From contig NZQO01000068.1 in assembly GCA_002693605.1 (NCBI GenBank), positions 1 to 16,295 of the forward strand: a stretch of DNA of 16,295 nucleotides, in the 5' to 3' direction. The position numbers were made by a program, and so were the translations under genes. Source of the stretch: Flavobacteriaceae bacterium (lineage in GTDB: Bacteria; Bacteroidota; Bacteroidia; Flavobacteriales; Flavobacteriaceae). The notes below the pieces were generated by a model that saw only the letters and a list, made by a program, of their open reading frames with translations, ran no database searches and was not told the DNA's origin. The stretch's first letter is position 1, and each line of letters begins with the position of its first letter. Shown here one piece after another: positions 7,815 through 14,284 of the stretch.

Positions 7815-8231
7815 TTACTCCTCACCTGTGGCAGCATTTGCCAGTTCACCGCGTAATAAAGCGTCAATCAGTCCCTCAAGCTCGGCATCACTGATTTTGG
7901 CTTCACGGAATGAAGGCATCGCAGCACGGCCTTGCCTAACCGTGTTACGAATATGATTACCCCTCGCCTCCCAGGCCCCTTCAGGAAAAGGCATGGTAAT
8001 CATGGGCCCAACTGCTTTATCTAAGTTGTGACAATGAGAGCAAACCTGTTGATACACCTCGGCAGGTTCTCGCTCCTCGGCAGCTGTTGCCAAGCTAGCG
8101 GTTGTTAGTGACAACAGCAGGCCACTTACAAGTGCTAGGCGCTTAATAGCAGGACATGAAAGGGGCCTAAACGGCAGGCGGGTTGGGCCGTTGCTATCCA
8201 CGGTGTTCCTATCGGTTGTTATGTTGTACAT
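7815..8231 (-). CDS. pchC: p-cresol methylhydroxylase cytochrome c subunit
   Basis: This 138-residue class I c-type cytochrome accepts electrons from PchF and passes them to the respiratory chain. The haem site is C64-S-H-C67-H68 and the probable distal ligand is M105 (GRAAMPSF). A hydrophobic export segment (residues about 31-50, ending ATAA) would leave a mature domain of about 87 residues, matching the small PchC subunit. The signal is preceded by an unusually long polar N-terminus. A GTG at codon 11, with AGGAA upstream, is an alternative start that would shorten it. It is the first gene of the operon, and its last codons overlap the ribosome-binding site of the next gene. Confidence 0.88.
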   Translation of the reverse strand: MYNITTDRNTVDSNGPTRLPFRPLSCPAIKRLALVSGLLLSLTTASLATAAEEREPAEVYQQVCSHCHNLDKAVGPMITMPFPEGAWEARGNHIRNTVRQGRAAMPSFREAKISDAELEGLIDALLRGELANAATGEE

Positions 8232-8352
8232 ATCAGCATCTTCCGTTATTTCGACAGGGGCATGTCATAACCAAGGTACCCAGCACGACCATTGAAAATC
8301 TAATACTTTAGTATAAATCAATGACTTATCGCTGGTCCTTTAGCAACTACCT

Positions 8353-8369
8353 TTCAAAAAGCGTGCCGA
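8353..8369 (-). promoter_or_regulatory. Candidate sigma-54 (-24/-12) promoter of the cresol operon
   Basis: On the minus strand CGGCAC, five bases and TTGAA match the sigma-54 consensus TGGCAC-N5-TTGCA. The -24 GG and the spacing are correct, but the C of the -12 GC is A. An overlapping alternative (TTGAAA, five bases, TTGCT) has a perfect -12 and a poor -24. Transcription would start near 8343. Confidence 0.55.
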
Positions 8370-8387
8370 TTTAAGAAATAGGACAGC

Positions 8388-8400
8388 TATCAAGGAATTA
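8388..8400 (+). promoter_or_regulatory. IHF-binding consensus
   Basis: TATCAAGGAATTA matches WATCAANNNNTTR at every fixed position. It lies between the -24/-12 element and the enhancer palindromes, where a bend would bring the activator to sigma-54 polymerase. Confidence 0.6.
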
Positions 8401-8430
8401 ACTGATCTACATGACTTTTTAATCCGCCTG

Positions 8431-8446
8431 GCGAACATCCGTTCGC
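8431..8446. promoter_or_regulatory. 6-4-6 palindrome between IHF site and enhancers
   Basis: GCGAAC and GTTCGC are exact reverse complements separated by ATCC. It lies ten bases from the first enhancer palindrome. It could bind an additional regulator; the protein is unknown. Confidence 0.35.
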
Positions 8447-8455
8447 AAATAGCGT

Positions 8456-8471
8456 TTAATCATTTGATTAA
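8456..8471. promoter_or_regulatory. Enhancer site 1 (XylR/DmpR-type upstream activating sequence)
   Basis: TTAATCA-TT-TGATTAA is a perfect 7-2-7 palindrome. It agrees at 13 of 16 positions with the XylR/DmpR enhancer pattern TTGATCAATTGATCAA (pattern from memory). It lies about 120 bases upstream of the predicted start of pchC transcription. Confidence 0.6.
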
Positions 8472-8474
8472 CCC

Positions 8475-8490
8475 TTCATCAAATCATCAA
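8475..8490. promoter_or_regulatory. Enhancer site 2 (XylR/DmpR-type upstream activating sequence)
   Basis: TTCATCAAATCATCAA also agrees at 13 of 16 positions with TTGATCAATTGATCAA. It lies 19 bases, about two helical turns, centre to centre from site 1. Paired sites of this kind are expected for an activator that assembles into a hexamer. Confidence 0.55.
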
Positions 8491-8594
8491 CCGACTTTCA
8501 CTTCTTTGTAGTTGTTGTGCTTTTCCAAGGCAGCAAACCAAGTGATACTCTTTTGCTTCTTCCCCCTTCGCTACCAACCTCAACGTGAGTCGGC

Positions 8595-10301
8595 ATGTTT
8601 ATTTCATCTTCTGACTACCCGAATGCTCGCGACTTAATGGACGCGCTACGCTTTCTGCCTGAAGAGGGTCAAATTTGGCTAGGCGAGCAGCGCATGCTGC
8701 TGATGCCACTTGCCGCGTCGACATTCTTTCGCAACGAGTTAATTACGACGTTGGGCATGGAGCGCGCCCGGGGGATCTTTATGCGCCTCGGCTACTACTC
8801 AGGACTGATGGATGCCGAGCTTGGCGAGTCGTTGAGGGGAGAGCGTTTAGGGTTGGAGGAGAGCTTTCTCGCTGGGCCACAGCTACATGCGTTGCAGGGG
8901 CATGTGCAGGCTGTGCCGATCAGCCTGGAGATGAATCTCGAGCAGGATCTTTTTTATAGCGAATTCATATGGAAAGGTTCGTTTGAAGTGGACGTGTGGC
9001 GTGCACGCGGACGACAGCGTGAGCCTGCATGTTGGACATTGCTGGGTTACGCGTCAGGCTACGCCACTCAACTATTGGGCCGCGAAGTACAGTACAGAGA
9101 AGTGAGTTGCCGAGCCTGTGGCGACGACAATTGCCGTATCATTGGTAAGCTGGCCGAAGAGTGGCCCGATCATGTCGCCTTTGCTGAATTACTGCGTGAA
9201 GCTCCTCTGATTGACGAGCTTTACGAACTTCAGGCGCGTATTGCCACACTGGAAAGCGATCTGGCTCGCACACGAAACCAGGAGACCTGGGGGCCAATTG
9301 GCTCAACACCAGCCTTTCGAGAGATGCTCACCATGCTCGACAGTGCTGCTCCCTCGGAGGTTCCCGTGTTGCTATTGGGCGAAACCGGTACGGGAAAAGA
9401 GATTCTTGCGAGACGTCTGCATGATCATAGCCTCCGTGCCAGCGGGCCATTTATTGCAGTAAACTGCGCTGCTATACCGCCTGAACTCATTGAGTCAGAG
9501 CTCTTTGGCGTCGAAAAGGGCGCCTACACGGGTGCGGTGCAGTCACGTATGGGCCGTTTTGAACGCGCCGATGGAGGCACCCTATTTCTGGATGAGCTTG
9601 CTGAACTTTCACCGCGTGCACAGGCAGCGCTTTTGCGCGCGCTTCAGGAAGGTCAGATCGAACGTGTCGGCGGCGAGAGCGTCACAGAGGTCAACGTGCG
9701 TATCGTTGCCGCTACCCATACTGACCTACTAGCACGTGTTGAACAGGGCAATTTTCGCCAGGATCTATTTTACCGCCTTAACGCTTTTACGTTGAGCGTA
9801 CCACCGTTATACCAGCGCCTTGACGACATCGTGCCATTGGCGGAGCACTTTCTCACCCACTTCGAGCATCACTACCAGCGCCGCACACTTGGCTTTTCCG
9901 ACCAGGCTCGCTCAGCCATGCACCAGTACCGCTGGCCAGGAAACGTTCGCGAACTCAAGAACTGCGTCGAACGAGGTGTGATTCTCACTGCTGACAATAA
10001 ACACATTTCTGAAAAAGCATTGTTTGGTGATTACCGCGTCCCGACACTGGAGCGCGAGAAAGCTCAAGGCCTTGATGATTCGGGCATGCTCATGCCAACA
10101 CTCGACGACAACTCCAGCAACGTATCTCCTAGACAGCGTGTTCAACCACTCCTAGACGCTGGCATGACATTAGAAGAGGTAGAAAGAGCACTAATTCAAG
10201 CTGCCAATAGTGATAGTGGCGGAAATATATCTGCAGCAGCGCAGCGTCTAGGAATGACACGTGCAGCCTATGCCTACCGTCTTAAAAAGCATCGACTCTA
10301 A
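8595..10301 (+). CDS. XylR/DmpR-type sigma-54-dependent aromatic-responsive activator (copy 1)
   Basis: This 568-residue protein has the full XylR/DmpR/MopR layout: N-terminal sensor (XylR_N then V4R, about 10-200), linker (205-230), AAA+ sigma-54 activator domain (about 235-480) and Fis-type helix-turn-helix (about 543-566). In the sensor H98 and W126 correspond to the phenol-contacting His and Trp of MopR. C146, E169, C172 and C180 reproduce the spacing of its zinc site (from memory). The AAA+ domain has Walker A GETGTGKE (262-269), the sigma-54 loop as GAYTGA (309-314, Tyr for the usual Phe) and Walker B TLFLDE (329-334). It is divergent from the cresol operon and next to the enhancer sites, so it probably activates that operon when a phenol or cresol is bound. 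Its codon use resembles the cresol genes. The ribosome-binding site is weak. Confidence 0.93.
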   Translation: MFISSSDYPNARDLMDALRFLPEEGQIWLGEQRMLLMPLAASTFFRNELITTLGMERARGIFMRLGYYSGLMDAELGESLRGERLGLEESFLAGPQLHALQGHVQAVPISLEMNLEQDLFYSEFIWKGSFEVDVWRARGRQREPACWTLLGYASGYATQLLGREVQYREVSCRACGDDNCRIIGKLAEEWPDHVAFAELLREAPLIDELYELQARIATLESDLARTRNQETWGPIGSTPAFREMLTMLDSAAPSEVPVLLLGETGTGKEILARRLHDHSLRASGPFIAVNCAAIPPELIESELFGVEKGAYTGAVQSRMGRFERADGGTLFLDELAELSPRAQAALLRALQEGQIERVGGESVTEVNVRIVAATHTDLLARVEQGNFRQDLFYRLNAFTLSVPPLYQRLDDIVPLAEHFLTHFEHHYQRRTLGFSDQARSAMHQYRWPGNVRELKNCVERGVILTADNKHISEKALFGDYRVPTLEREKAQGLDDSGMLMPTLDDNSSNVSPRQRVQPLLDAGMTLEEVERALIQAANSDSGGNISAAAQRLGMTRAAYAYRLKKHRL

Positions 10302-10349
10302 CTATTGTGTGCCCGCACGAATAATATTCTCCATGTCTCCAAGGAATCA

Positions 10350-10368
10350 CGCCGTAAAAAAAACGGCG
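10350..10368. repeat. Hairpin with an all-A loop downstream of activator 1
   Basis: CGCCGT (10350-10355) and ACGGCG (10363-10368) pair around seven A. It lies 48 bases past the activator stop codon. There is no T-run after the stem, so an intrinsic terminator is possible but atypical. Confidence 0.4.
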
Positions 10369-10601
10369 ATTATCGCGTATCATTTGACCACCTTTGGAGC
10401 CGTACTCAGATCAGGGGGTATGGAGATATATACTCAAACCAAGGGCTGCTAGAACAAGGAAAGAAGTATAGTGACGCTACCTTACGAGCGGACATGTGCA
10501 ATTATCCAGACTGAAGCTATTCTCATTGAACTGAGCAAGGATAAATCCGTGCCTCCCCCTGCACAAGCGCATCGGCAAGGCGGCCTGCTCTGTCTTGATC
10601 T

Positions 10602-10647
10602 CGCACATCGCACGGTGACCGTGCAGCGGCTCACTGGGTGATGTGCG
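10602..10647. repeat. Nested inverted repeats forming a potential branched structure
   Basis: An outer stem CGCACATC (10602-10609) / GATGTGCG (10640-10647) encloses an inner palindrome GCACGGT-G-ACCGTGC (10610-10624). A TCAC/GTGA pair (10631-10634 / 10638-10641) could compete with the outer stem. It lies just past the 3' end of activator 2 (minus strand), at the composition switch. Confidence 0.45.
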
Positions 10648-10708
10648 GTCTGTCCTGCCCCCACGGCTCTACTGTCGTTGCCCGCCATGTAGGCCGTCGA
10701 TTCATTCG

Positions 10709-12415
10709 CTACACCTTTCCCGGCTTCTTCAGCCGATAGTCCAGGGCCGCCCGGCTTAGCCCCAGGCGCCGGGCGGCGGCTGAGATATTGCCCTTGGCCT
10801 CGCGATAGGCTTGCTCCAGTAGTGCTTCCTCCAACGTCTCGAGCGCGATGCCGCCTTCCAGAATGCTGGTACACAGCGTTTCCAGAGCATCGCCGGTATC
10901 GCTCGTTGCTGAGGTGTCTGAGGTGAAGTGCCCGCTGTCGCCAAGTACCTGACCAACAGGATCAGGCCGTTGGCCGAACAGCGCCTGCTCACTAATAGAC
11001 TGACGGTCGCCGGTGAGGATCACACCACGCTCGATGGTGTTCTGCATCTCGCGGATATTGCCCGGCCAGGCATGACGGTGCATGGCCGCCAGGGCCTGGT
11101 CGGTGAAGCCCAGGGTCTTGATGCGATAGTGCTGCTCGAAGCGGGCAAGAAAGTGCTCGGCGAGCGGGGGGATGTCGTCGCGACGCTCACGCAGCGGCGG
11201 GATCATCACCGGATAGGCATTGAGCCGGTAGAAGAGATCGGCGCGGAAGCGACCGTCCTGGACGCGCTCCGTCAGGTCGCCATGGGTGGCGGCGATGATG
11301 CGGACGTCGACGTGGTAGCTGGCCTGGCCGCCGACGCGCTCGATCTGCTTCTCCTGCAGTACCCGCAGCAGCGCCGCCTGGGCGCGCGGCGAGAGCTCGG
11401 CGAGTTCATCGAGGAACAGGGTGCCGCCGTGGGCACGCTCGAAGCGCCCGGCGCGGGACTGCACCGCGCCGGTATAGGCCCCCTTCTCGACGCCGAACAG
11501 CTCCGACTCGATCAGCTCGGGCGGGATGGCGGCGCAATTGACCGCCACGAAGGGACCGGTAGAGCGCTCACTCTGCTGGTGGGCGCGGTGGGCGAAGATC
11601 TCCTTGCCGGTACCGGTCTCGCCGAGCAGCAGGATCGATACCTCGGAGCGCGCGGCGCGGTCGATCAGGTCGAGCGCACCCAGGAAGGCCGGGGCCTGGC
11701 CAATGGGGCGATGACGCTCCTCGCCCTGGTGTCGGACGATGTCGTCTTCGAGATAGGCGATGCGTGACTGCAACTCATAGAGCTCGTCGATCAGTGGATC
11801 CTCGCGGAAGAGTTCGGCGAAGGCCTCGTGATCTTCCCATTCATGGGCCGGCTTGCCGACGATGTGACAGCGCTCGTCGCCACGGCCCCGGCACTCCACC
11901 TCGCGATACTGGATCTCGTGGCCCAGGAACTGGCTGGAGTAGGCGCAGGCATAGCCCAGCTGCAGCCAGCACACCGGCTCCTTGAGCAGGCCGAAAGCGC
12001 TTTGGCTGATGGCCACCTCGTAGGAGTCCTGCCACTCGAACTCGCTATAAAAGTGCCCGCTCTGGGTGTCGATCTCCAGGGCGATGGGCGCCACCTTCAC
12101 CAGCCCGCGCAGGGCGTGGAGCTGAGGGCCGGTCAAAAAGCCATCCTCCACCGACATGTCCTGGCCGCGTACTGCCCGGGCCAGCTCGGCATCCTGGATG
12201 CCGGCATGGTAACCCAGTCGCATGAAGAAGCTGCGCGCGCGCTGCAGGCCCATGGTATTGACGATCTCCTTGCGGAAGGTGGCCATGGTTTGTACTTGCA
12301 GCAGCAGCATTCGCTGCTCGCCGAGCCAGATCTGGCCCTCGTCAGGCAGGAAACGCAACTTGTCGAGAATGTCCTGGCTGTCGGGGTAGTGCGGGGTCGT
12401 CAGGAGTGCGGGCAT
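10709..12415 (-). CDS. XylR/DmpR-type sigma-54-dependent aromatic-responsive activator (copy 2)
   Basis: This is a second 568-residue activator with the same domain order as copy 1: sensor XylR_N/V4R (about 12-200), AAA+ (about 237-480) and Fis-type helix-turn-helix (about 541-564). Sensor residues H100 and W128 and zinc residues C149, E172, C175 and C183 match MopR in spacing, including W128 to C149, where copy 1 is one residue shorter. Walker A is GETGTGKE (265-272) and the sigma-54 loop is again GAYTGA (312-317). The AAA+ domains of the two copies are very alike, while the sensors and C-terminal linkers differ more. The codon use is strongly GC-rich, as in catA. GAGGA precedes the ATG at 12415. 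It is divergent from the sigma-54 promoter at 12721 and is its likely activator. Confidence 0.93.
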   Translation of the reverse strand: MPALLTTPHYPDSQDILDKLRFLPDEGQIWLGEQRMLLLQVQTMATFRKEIVNTMGLQRARSFFMRLGYHAGIQDAELARAVRGQDMSVEDGFLTGPQLHALRGLVKVAPIALEIDTQSGHFYSEFEWQDSYEVAISQSAFGLLKEPVCWLQLGYACAYSSQFLGHEIQYREVECRGRGDERCHIVGKPAHEWEDHEAFAELFREDPLIDELYELQSRIAYLEDDIVRHQGEERHRPIGQAPAFLGALDLIDRAARSEVSILLLGETGTGKEIFAHRAHQQSERSTGPFVAVNCAAIPPELIESELFGVEKGAYTGAVQSRAGRFERAHGGTLFLDELAELSPRAQAALLRVLQEKQIERVGGQASYHVDVRIIAATHGDLTERVQDGRFRADLFYRLNAYPVMIPPLRERRDDIPPLAEHFLARFEQHYRIKTLGFTDQALAAMHRHAWPGNIREMQNTIERGVILTGDRQSISEQALFGQRPDPVGQVLGDSGHFTSDTSATSDTGDALETLCTSILEGGIALETLEEALLEQAYREAKGNISAAARRLGLSRAALDYRLKKPGKV

Positions 12416-12445
12416 GGGGTTCCTCGTGGCGTCAGGCGGTCGCGT

Positions 12446-12473
12446 GTTGTTCTATTATTGGCTGGGTTGTTCT
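12446..12473. repeat. Direct repeat GTTGTTCT, 20 bases apart
   Basis: The 8-base word occurs at 12446-12453 and 12466-12473, two helical turns apart. It lies 31-58 bases upstream of the activator 2 start codon. AATAAT on the minus strand between them could be its -10 box. It may be an autoregulatory operator. Confidence 0.3.
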
Positions 12474-12681
12474 TTAGTCTAACTCAGCCGGCCGGCCGGT
12501 CTTGTCGCCGGCGAAGGCCACAGCATAAGTCCCCAATGCGTTTTCCACCAACATCCGCCTGGCCCAGCCCCGGCTTTTCCAGGATTTCATGTTTTTGTGA
12601 AGCTGCGCCGCAGCATTTCACCATTTCCTTGATCTCTCTCATGCCAGCTCTCCTGTGAGCTCTCACTTCCCATGACGCAGG

Positions 12682-12698
12682 TCATTGTTTCGCAATGA
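12682..12698. promoter_or_regulatory. Inverted repeat upstream of the second sigma-54 promoter
   Basis: TCATTG and CAATGA are exact reverse complements separated by TTTCG. It ends 22 bases before the -24 element, a position suited to a modulating regulator rather than a remote enhancer. Confidence 0.35.
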
Positions 12699-12720
12699 TC
12701 TATGCCTTTTTTTCGGAACT

Positions 12721-12736
12721 TGGCACGGCTCTTGTA
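12721..12736 (+). promoter_or_regulatory. Sigma-54 (-24/-12) promoter of the small-ORF/catA operon
   Basis: TGGCAC, five bases (GGCTC) and TTGTA match the consensus TGGCAC-N5-TTGCA at all positions except the C of the -12 GC, which is T. The start of transcription would be near 12747, just before the ribosome-binding site (GGAGG) and ATG at 12770. Confidence 0.65.
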
Positions 12737-12769
12737 ACACCTGGGTGACGACTCACTCGGAGGTGCTAG

Positions 12770-13009
12770 ATGTCCCAGTCATCCATTCCCAGGAACCTCA
12801 AGCGCTTTGTGCGCGTAAAGGAGAGAAGCGAACGTTTCGAACAGCTTGCCGCCGAGCACGAGAGTTTCACCTACGTGCCGGCCCTTAATTCACCCCTAGA
12901 TGATGACGCCTGGGATGGTTTCGTGGGCTTCGTTCAGGATACGGCCAATACCTACTTAAATGGCCGCTTCAGCGAGCACAAGGCCTACCTGTGCGGCCGT
13001 CGCCGATGA
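12770..13009 (+). CDS. Small protein of unknown function, probably truncated, first gene after the sigma-54 promoter
   Basis: This 79-residue soluble, charged product starts at an ATG with a strong GGAGG site 7 bases upstream and directly follows the -24/-12 promoter, so it is very likely translated. I do not recognise a family. The opening KRFVRV recalls the start of the phenol hydroxylase assembly subunit (DmpK/P0), but the rest does not fit it. The last residues (CGRRR) look out of frame. Skipping one base near 12992 gives AAVADDRYHLG instead, and the original frame after the TGA at 13007 again looks like protein. The gene therefore seems to have been longer, about 122 codons, and to have suffered two small indels. 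Confidence 0.55.
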   Translation: MSQSSIPRNLKRFVRVKERSERFEQLAAEHESFTYVPALNSPLDDDAWDGFVGFVQDTANTYLNGRFSEHKAYLCGRRR

Positions 13010-13136
13010 TCGATACCACCTCGGGGCCTGATGAAGGGCCGGCTGTTCGAGCGCGACATTGATATGGAGCGCTTCCTCACCGCCGCCGATGGTGCCGAGA
13101 CGACCCAACGCTCGGCCCTCTTCAAGCGCATCTGAC
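13010..13136 (+). pseudogene. Remnant of the 3' part of the preceding small gene
   Basis: Continuing in the same frame after the TGA, a helical, charged stretch follows: LMKGRLFERDIDMERFLTAA, then a short tail ending FKRI and a stop at 13134-13136. An internal ATG at 13031 could start a 34-residue peptide, but there is no good ribosome-binding site. Together with the shifted stretch 12993-13025 it looks like the natural C-terminus of the small protein, separated by one extra base near 12992 and one missing base near 13027. The intact family is unknown to me. Confidence 0.4.
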
Positions 13137-13195
13137 CGACAGCGGGTCGTCGATCGGCGCCGACCCGCACGGAATAACACAATAGGAACAACACC

Positions 13196-14176
13196 ATGAC
13201 CGTGAAGATATTCGGCACCCCCGAAGTGCAGGATTTCCTGAAGACCGTCGCCGGCTTCGACCAGGAGGGCGGCAACGAGCGCGCCAAGCAGATCATGCAC
13301 CGCCTGATCTCCGACCTCTACAAGCTGATCGACGACTTCGACGTCAGCGAGGAGGAGTACTGGTTCGCCGTCAGCCTGCTCAATGCCCTGGGCCATGATA
13401 CCCAGTTCGGCCTGCTCTCCCCGGGCCTGGGCTTCGATCACTTCCTGGACATGCGCCAGGACGCGACCGACGCCGAGGCCAAGCGCACCGGCGGCACCCC
13501 GCGCACCATCGAGGGCCCGCTCTACGTGGCCGGCGCCCCGGAAGCCGAGGGCTTCGCGCGCATGGACGACGGCAGCGACCCGGATGCCGAGGTGATGTGG
13601 CTGACCGGCCAGGTGCGTGACGTGGACGGCACCCCGATCCCCGGCGCCAAGGTCGAGATCTGGCACTGCAACTCCAAGGGCTGCTACTCGTTCTTCGATC
13701 CGACCCAGGACGAGTACAACATGCGCCGCACCATCTACGCCGACAGCGAAGGGCGTTATACCGCGCGCAGCATCATCCCCTCCGGTTACGGCGTGCCGGA
13801 AGGCGCCCCCACCGACGTGGTGCTCAAGTCCCTGGGCCGTCACGGCGAGCGCCCGGCGCATATCCACTACTTCATCTCCGCGCCGGGTCACCAGCACCTG
13901 ACCACCCAGATCAACCTGGCGGGCGACCCCTACACCTTCGACGACTTCGCCTTCGCGACCCGCGAGGAGCTGGTGGTGACGGCCAAGCGCATCGAGGACA
14001 AGGACGAGATCGCCAAGCGCGAGCTGGACGGTTCCTTCTCCGAGGTGGTGTTCGACATCGAGCTGGCCAAGACCGAGCAGCCCGAGCTGCAGCACCGCCA
14101 CGCGCGTCCGCGCGCCAAGGCCAAGGAAGACGAGCAGAACCAGGCCAGCCAGCTGGCCGCCAGCGCTAAGGTCTGA
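13196..14176 (+). CDS. catA: Catechol 1,2-dioxygenase
   Basis: This 326-residue intradiol ring-cleavage dioxygenase converts catechol to cis,cis-muconate. It has the N-terminal helical dimerisation domain (about 1-105) and the beta-sandwich iron domain. The four ferric ligands are visible: Y164 (KGCYSFF), Y198 (PSGYGVP), H222 and H224 (PAHIHYF). The length is slightly above the usual 305-312, because of a charged, Ala/Lys/Gln-rich tail from about residue 297. AGGAAC precedes the ATG at 13196. It is downstream of the sigma-54 promoter and the interrupted small gene, and upstream of a flavin hydroxylase that could supply catechol. Codon use is strongly GC-rich, unlike the hydroxylase gene that follows. 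Activity on chlorocatechols cannot be judged. Confidence 0.95.
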   Translation: MTVKIFGTPEVQDFLKTVAGFDQEGGNERAKQIMHRLISDLYKLIDDFDVSEEEYWFAVSLLNALGHDTQFGLLSPGLGFDHFLDMRQDATDAEAKRTGGTPRTIEGPLYVAGAPEAEGFARMDDGSDPDAEVMWLTGQVRDVDGTPIPGAKVEIWHCNSKGCYSFFDPTQDEYNMRRTIYADSEGRYTARSIIPSGYGVPEGAPTDVVLKSLGRHGERPAHIHYFISAPGHQHLTTQINLAGDPYTFDDFAFATREELVVTAKRIEDKDEIAKRELDGSFSEVVFDIELAKTEQPELQHRHARPRAKAKEDEQNQASQLAASAKV

Positions 14177-14208
14177 CGATCGAAACTGAAAGACCAGCTG
14201 GCGTTCGG

Positions 14209-14227
14209 AGAGCCTTGTTAGGGCTCT
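14209..14227 (+). terminator. Weak hairpin after catA
   Basis: AGAGCC (14209-14214) pairs with GGCTCT (14222-14227) around seven bases, 32 bases after the catA stop. It is followed by TTAAAT rather than a real T-run, so termination would be partial. The base composition drops immediately afterwards. Confidence 0.4.
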
Positions 14228-14262
14228 TAAATGCAGAAAACCATCAACACATATTTTCAATA

Positions 14263-14268
14263 TATAAT
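14263..14268 (+). promoter_or_regulatory. Possible -10 box upstream of the flavin hydroxylase gene
   Basis: TATAAT lies in an AT-rich stretch 17 bases before the chosen ATG, but I see no convincing -35 box and it would leave a very short leader. It could allow expression independent of catA. Confidence 0.25.
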
Positions 14269-14284
14269 AAGTTGGAGTATTGAT

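Larger units (their letters stand above)
8232..8594. promoter_or_regulatory. Divergent control region: sigma-54 promoter, IHF site and enhancer palindromes
   Basis: This 363-base interval separates pchC (minus) from the first activator gene (plus). Reading toward pchC it holds, in order, two enhancer-like sites (8475-8490 and 8456-8471), a 6-4-6 palindrome (8431-8446), a perfect IHF consensus (8388-8400) and a -24/-12 type promoter (8353-8369). That leaves a leader of about 110 bases. This is the order of the well-known Pu and Po promoters controlled by XylR and DmpR. The elements are listed separately. Confidence 0.65.
10302..10708. other. Gene-free stretch between the convergent activator genes, with a base-composition switch
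   Basis: I see no convincing gene here; short open frames lack family similarity and start signals. The left part (to about 10540) is AT-leaning like the cresol region, and from about 10560 it becomes GC-rich like the catA block, so a junction between two DNA segments probably lies within it. It also holds a short hairpin (10350-10368) and a larger paired structure (10602-10647). Confidence 0.5.
12416..12769. promoter_or_regulatory. Divergent control region between activator 2 and the catA operon
   Basis: The region is 354 bases. Near the activator it has a direct repeat GTTGTTCT (12446-12453 and 12466-12473). At 12584-12589 and 12615-12620 ATTTCA recurs 31 bases apart, in segments that end in (T/C)TT..GA and resemble weak enhancer sites. 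CATTTCCTTGATC (12622-12634) is an imperfect IHF site. An inverted repeat lies at 12682-12698 and a strong -24/-12 element follows. Apart from the -24/-12 element these are low-confidence readings. Confidence 0.4.

Noticed and set aside
10482..10874. 130-codon minus-strand frame overlapping the end of activator 2
   Set aside because: It is in another frame over the activator's helix-turn-helix coding region, has an Arg/Gly/Ala-rich translation and no start signal.
10928..12658. Two long plus-strand frames (279 and 276 codons) opposite activator 2
   Set aside because: They are antisense shadows of a GC-rich gene, with repetitive Leu/Gly/Ala composition and no domain signatures.
12770..13009. 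Phenol hydroxylase assembly subunit (DmpK/P0)
   Set aside because: Only the KRFVRV start is reminiscent. The remaining sequence does not fit that family and no dmpLMNOP genes follow, so I left it unnamed.
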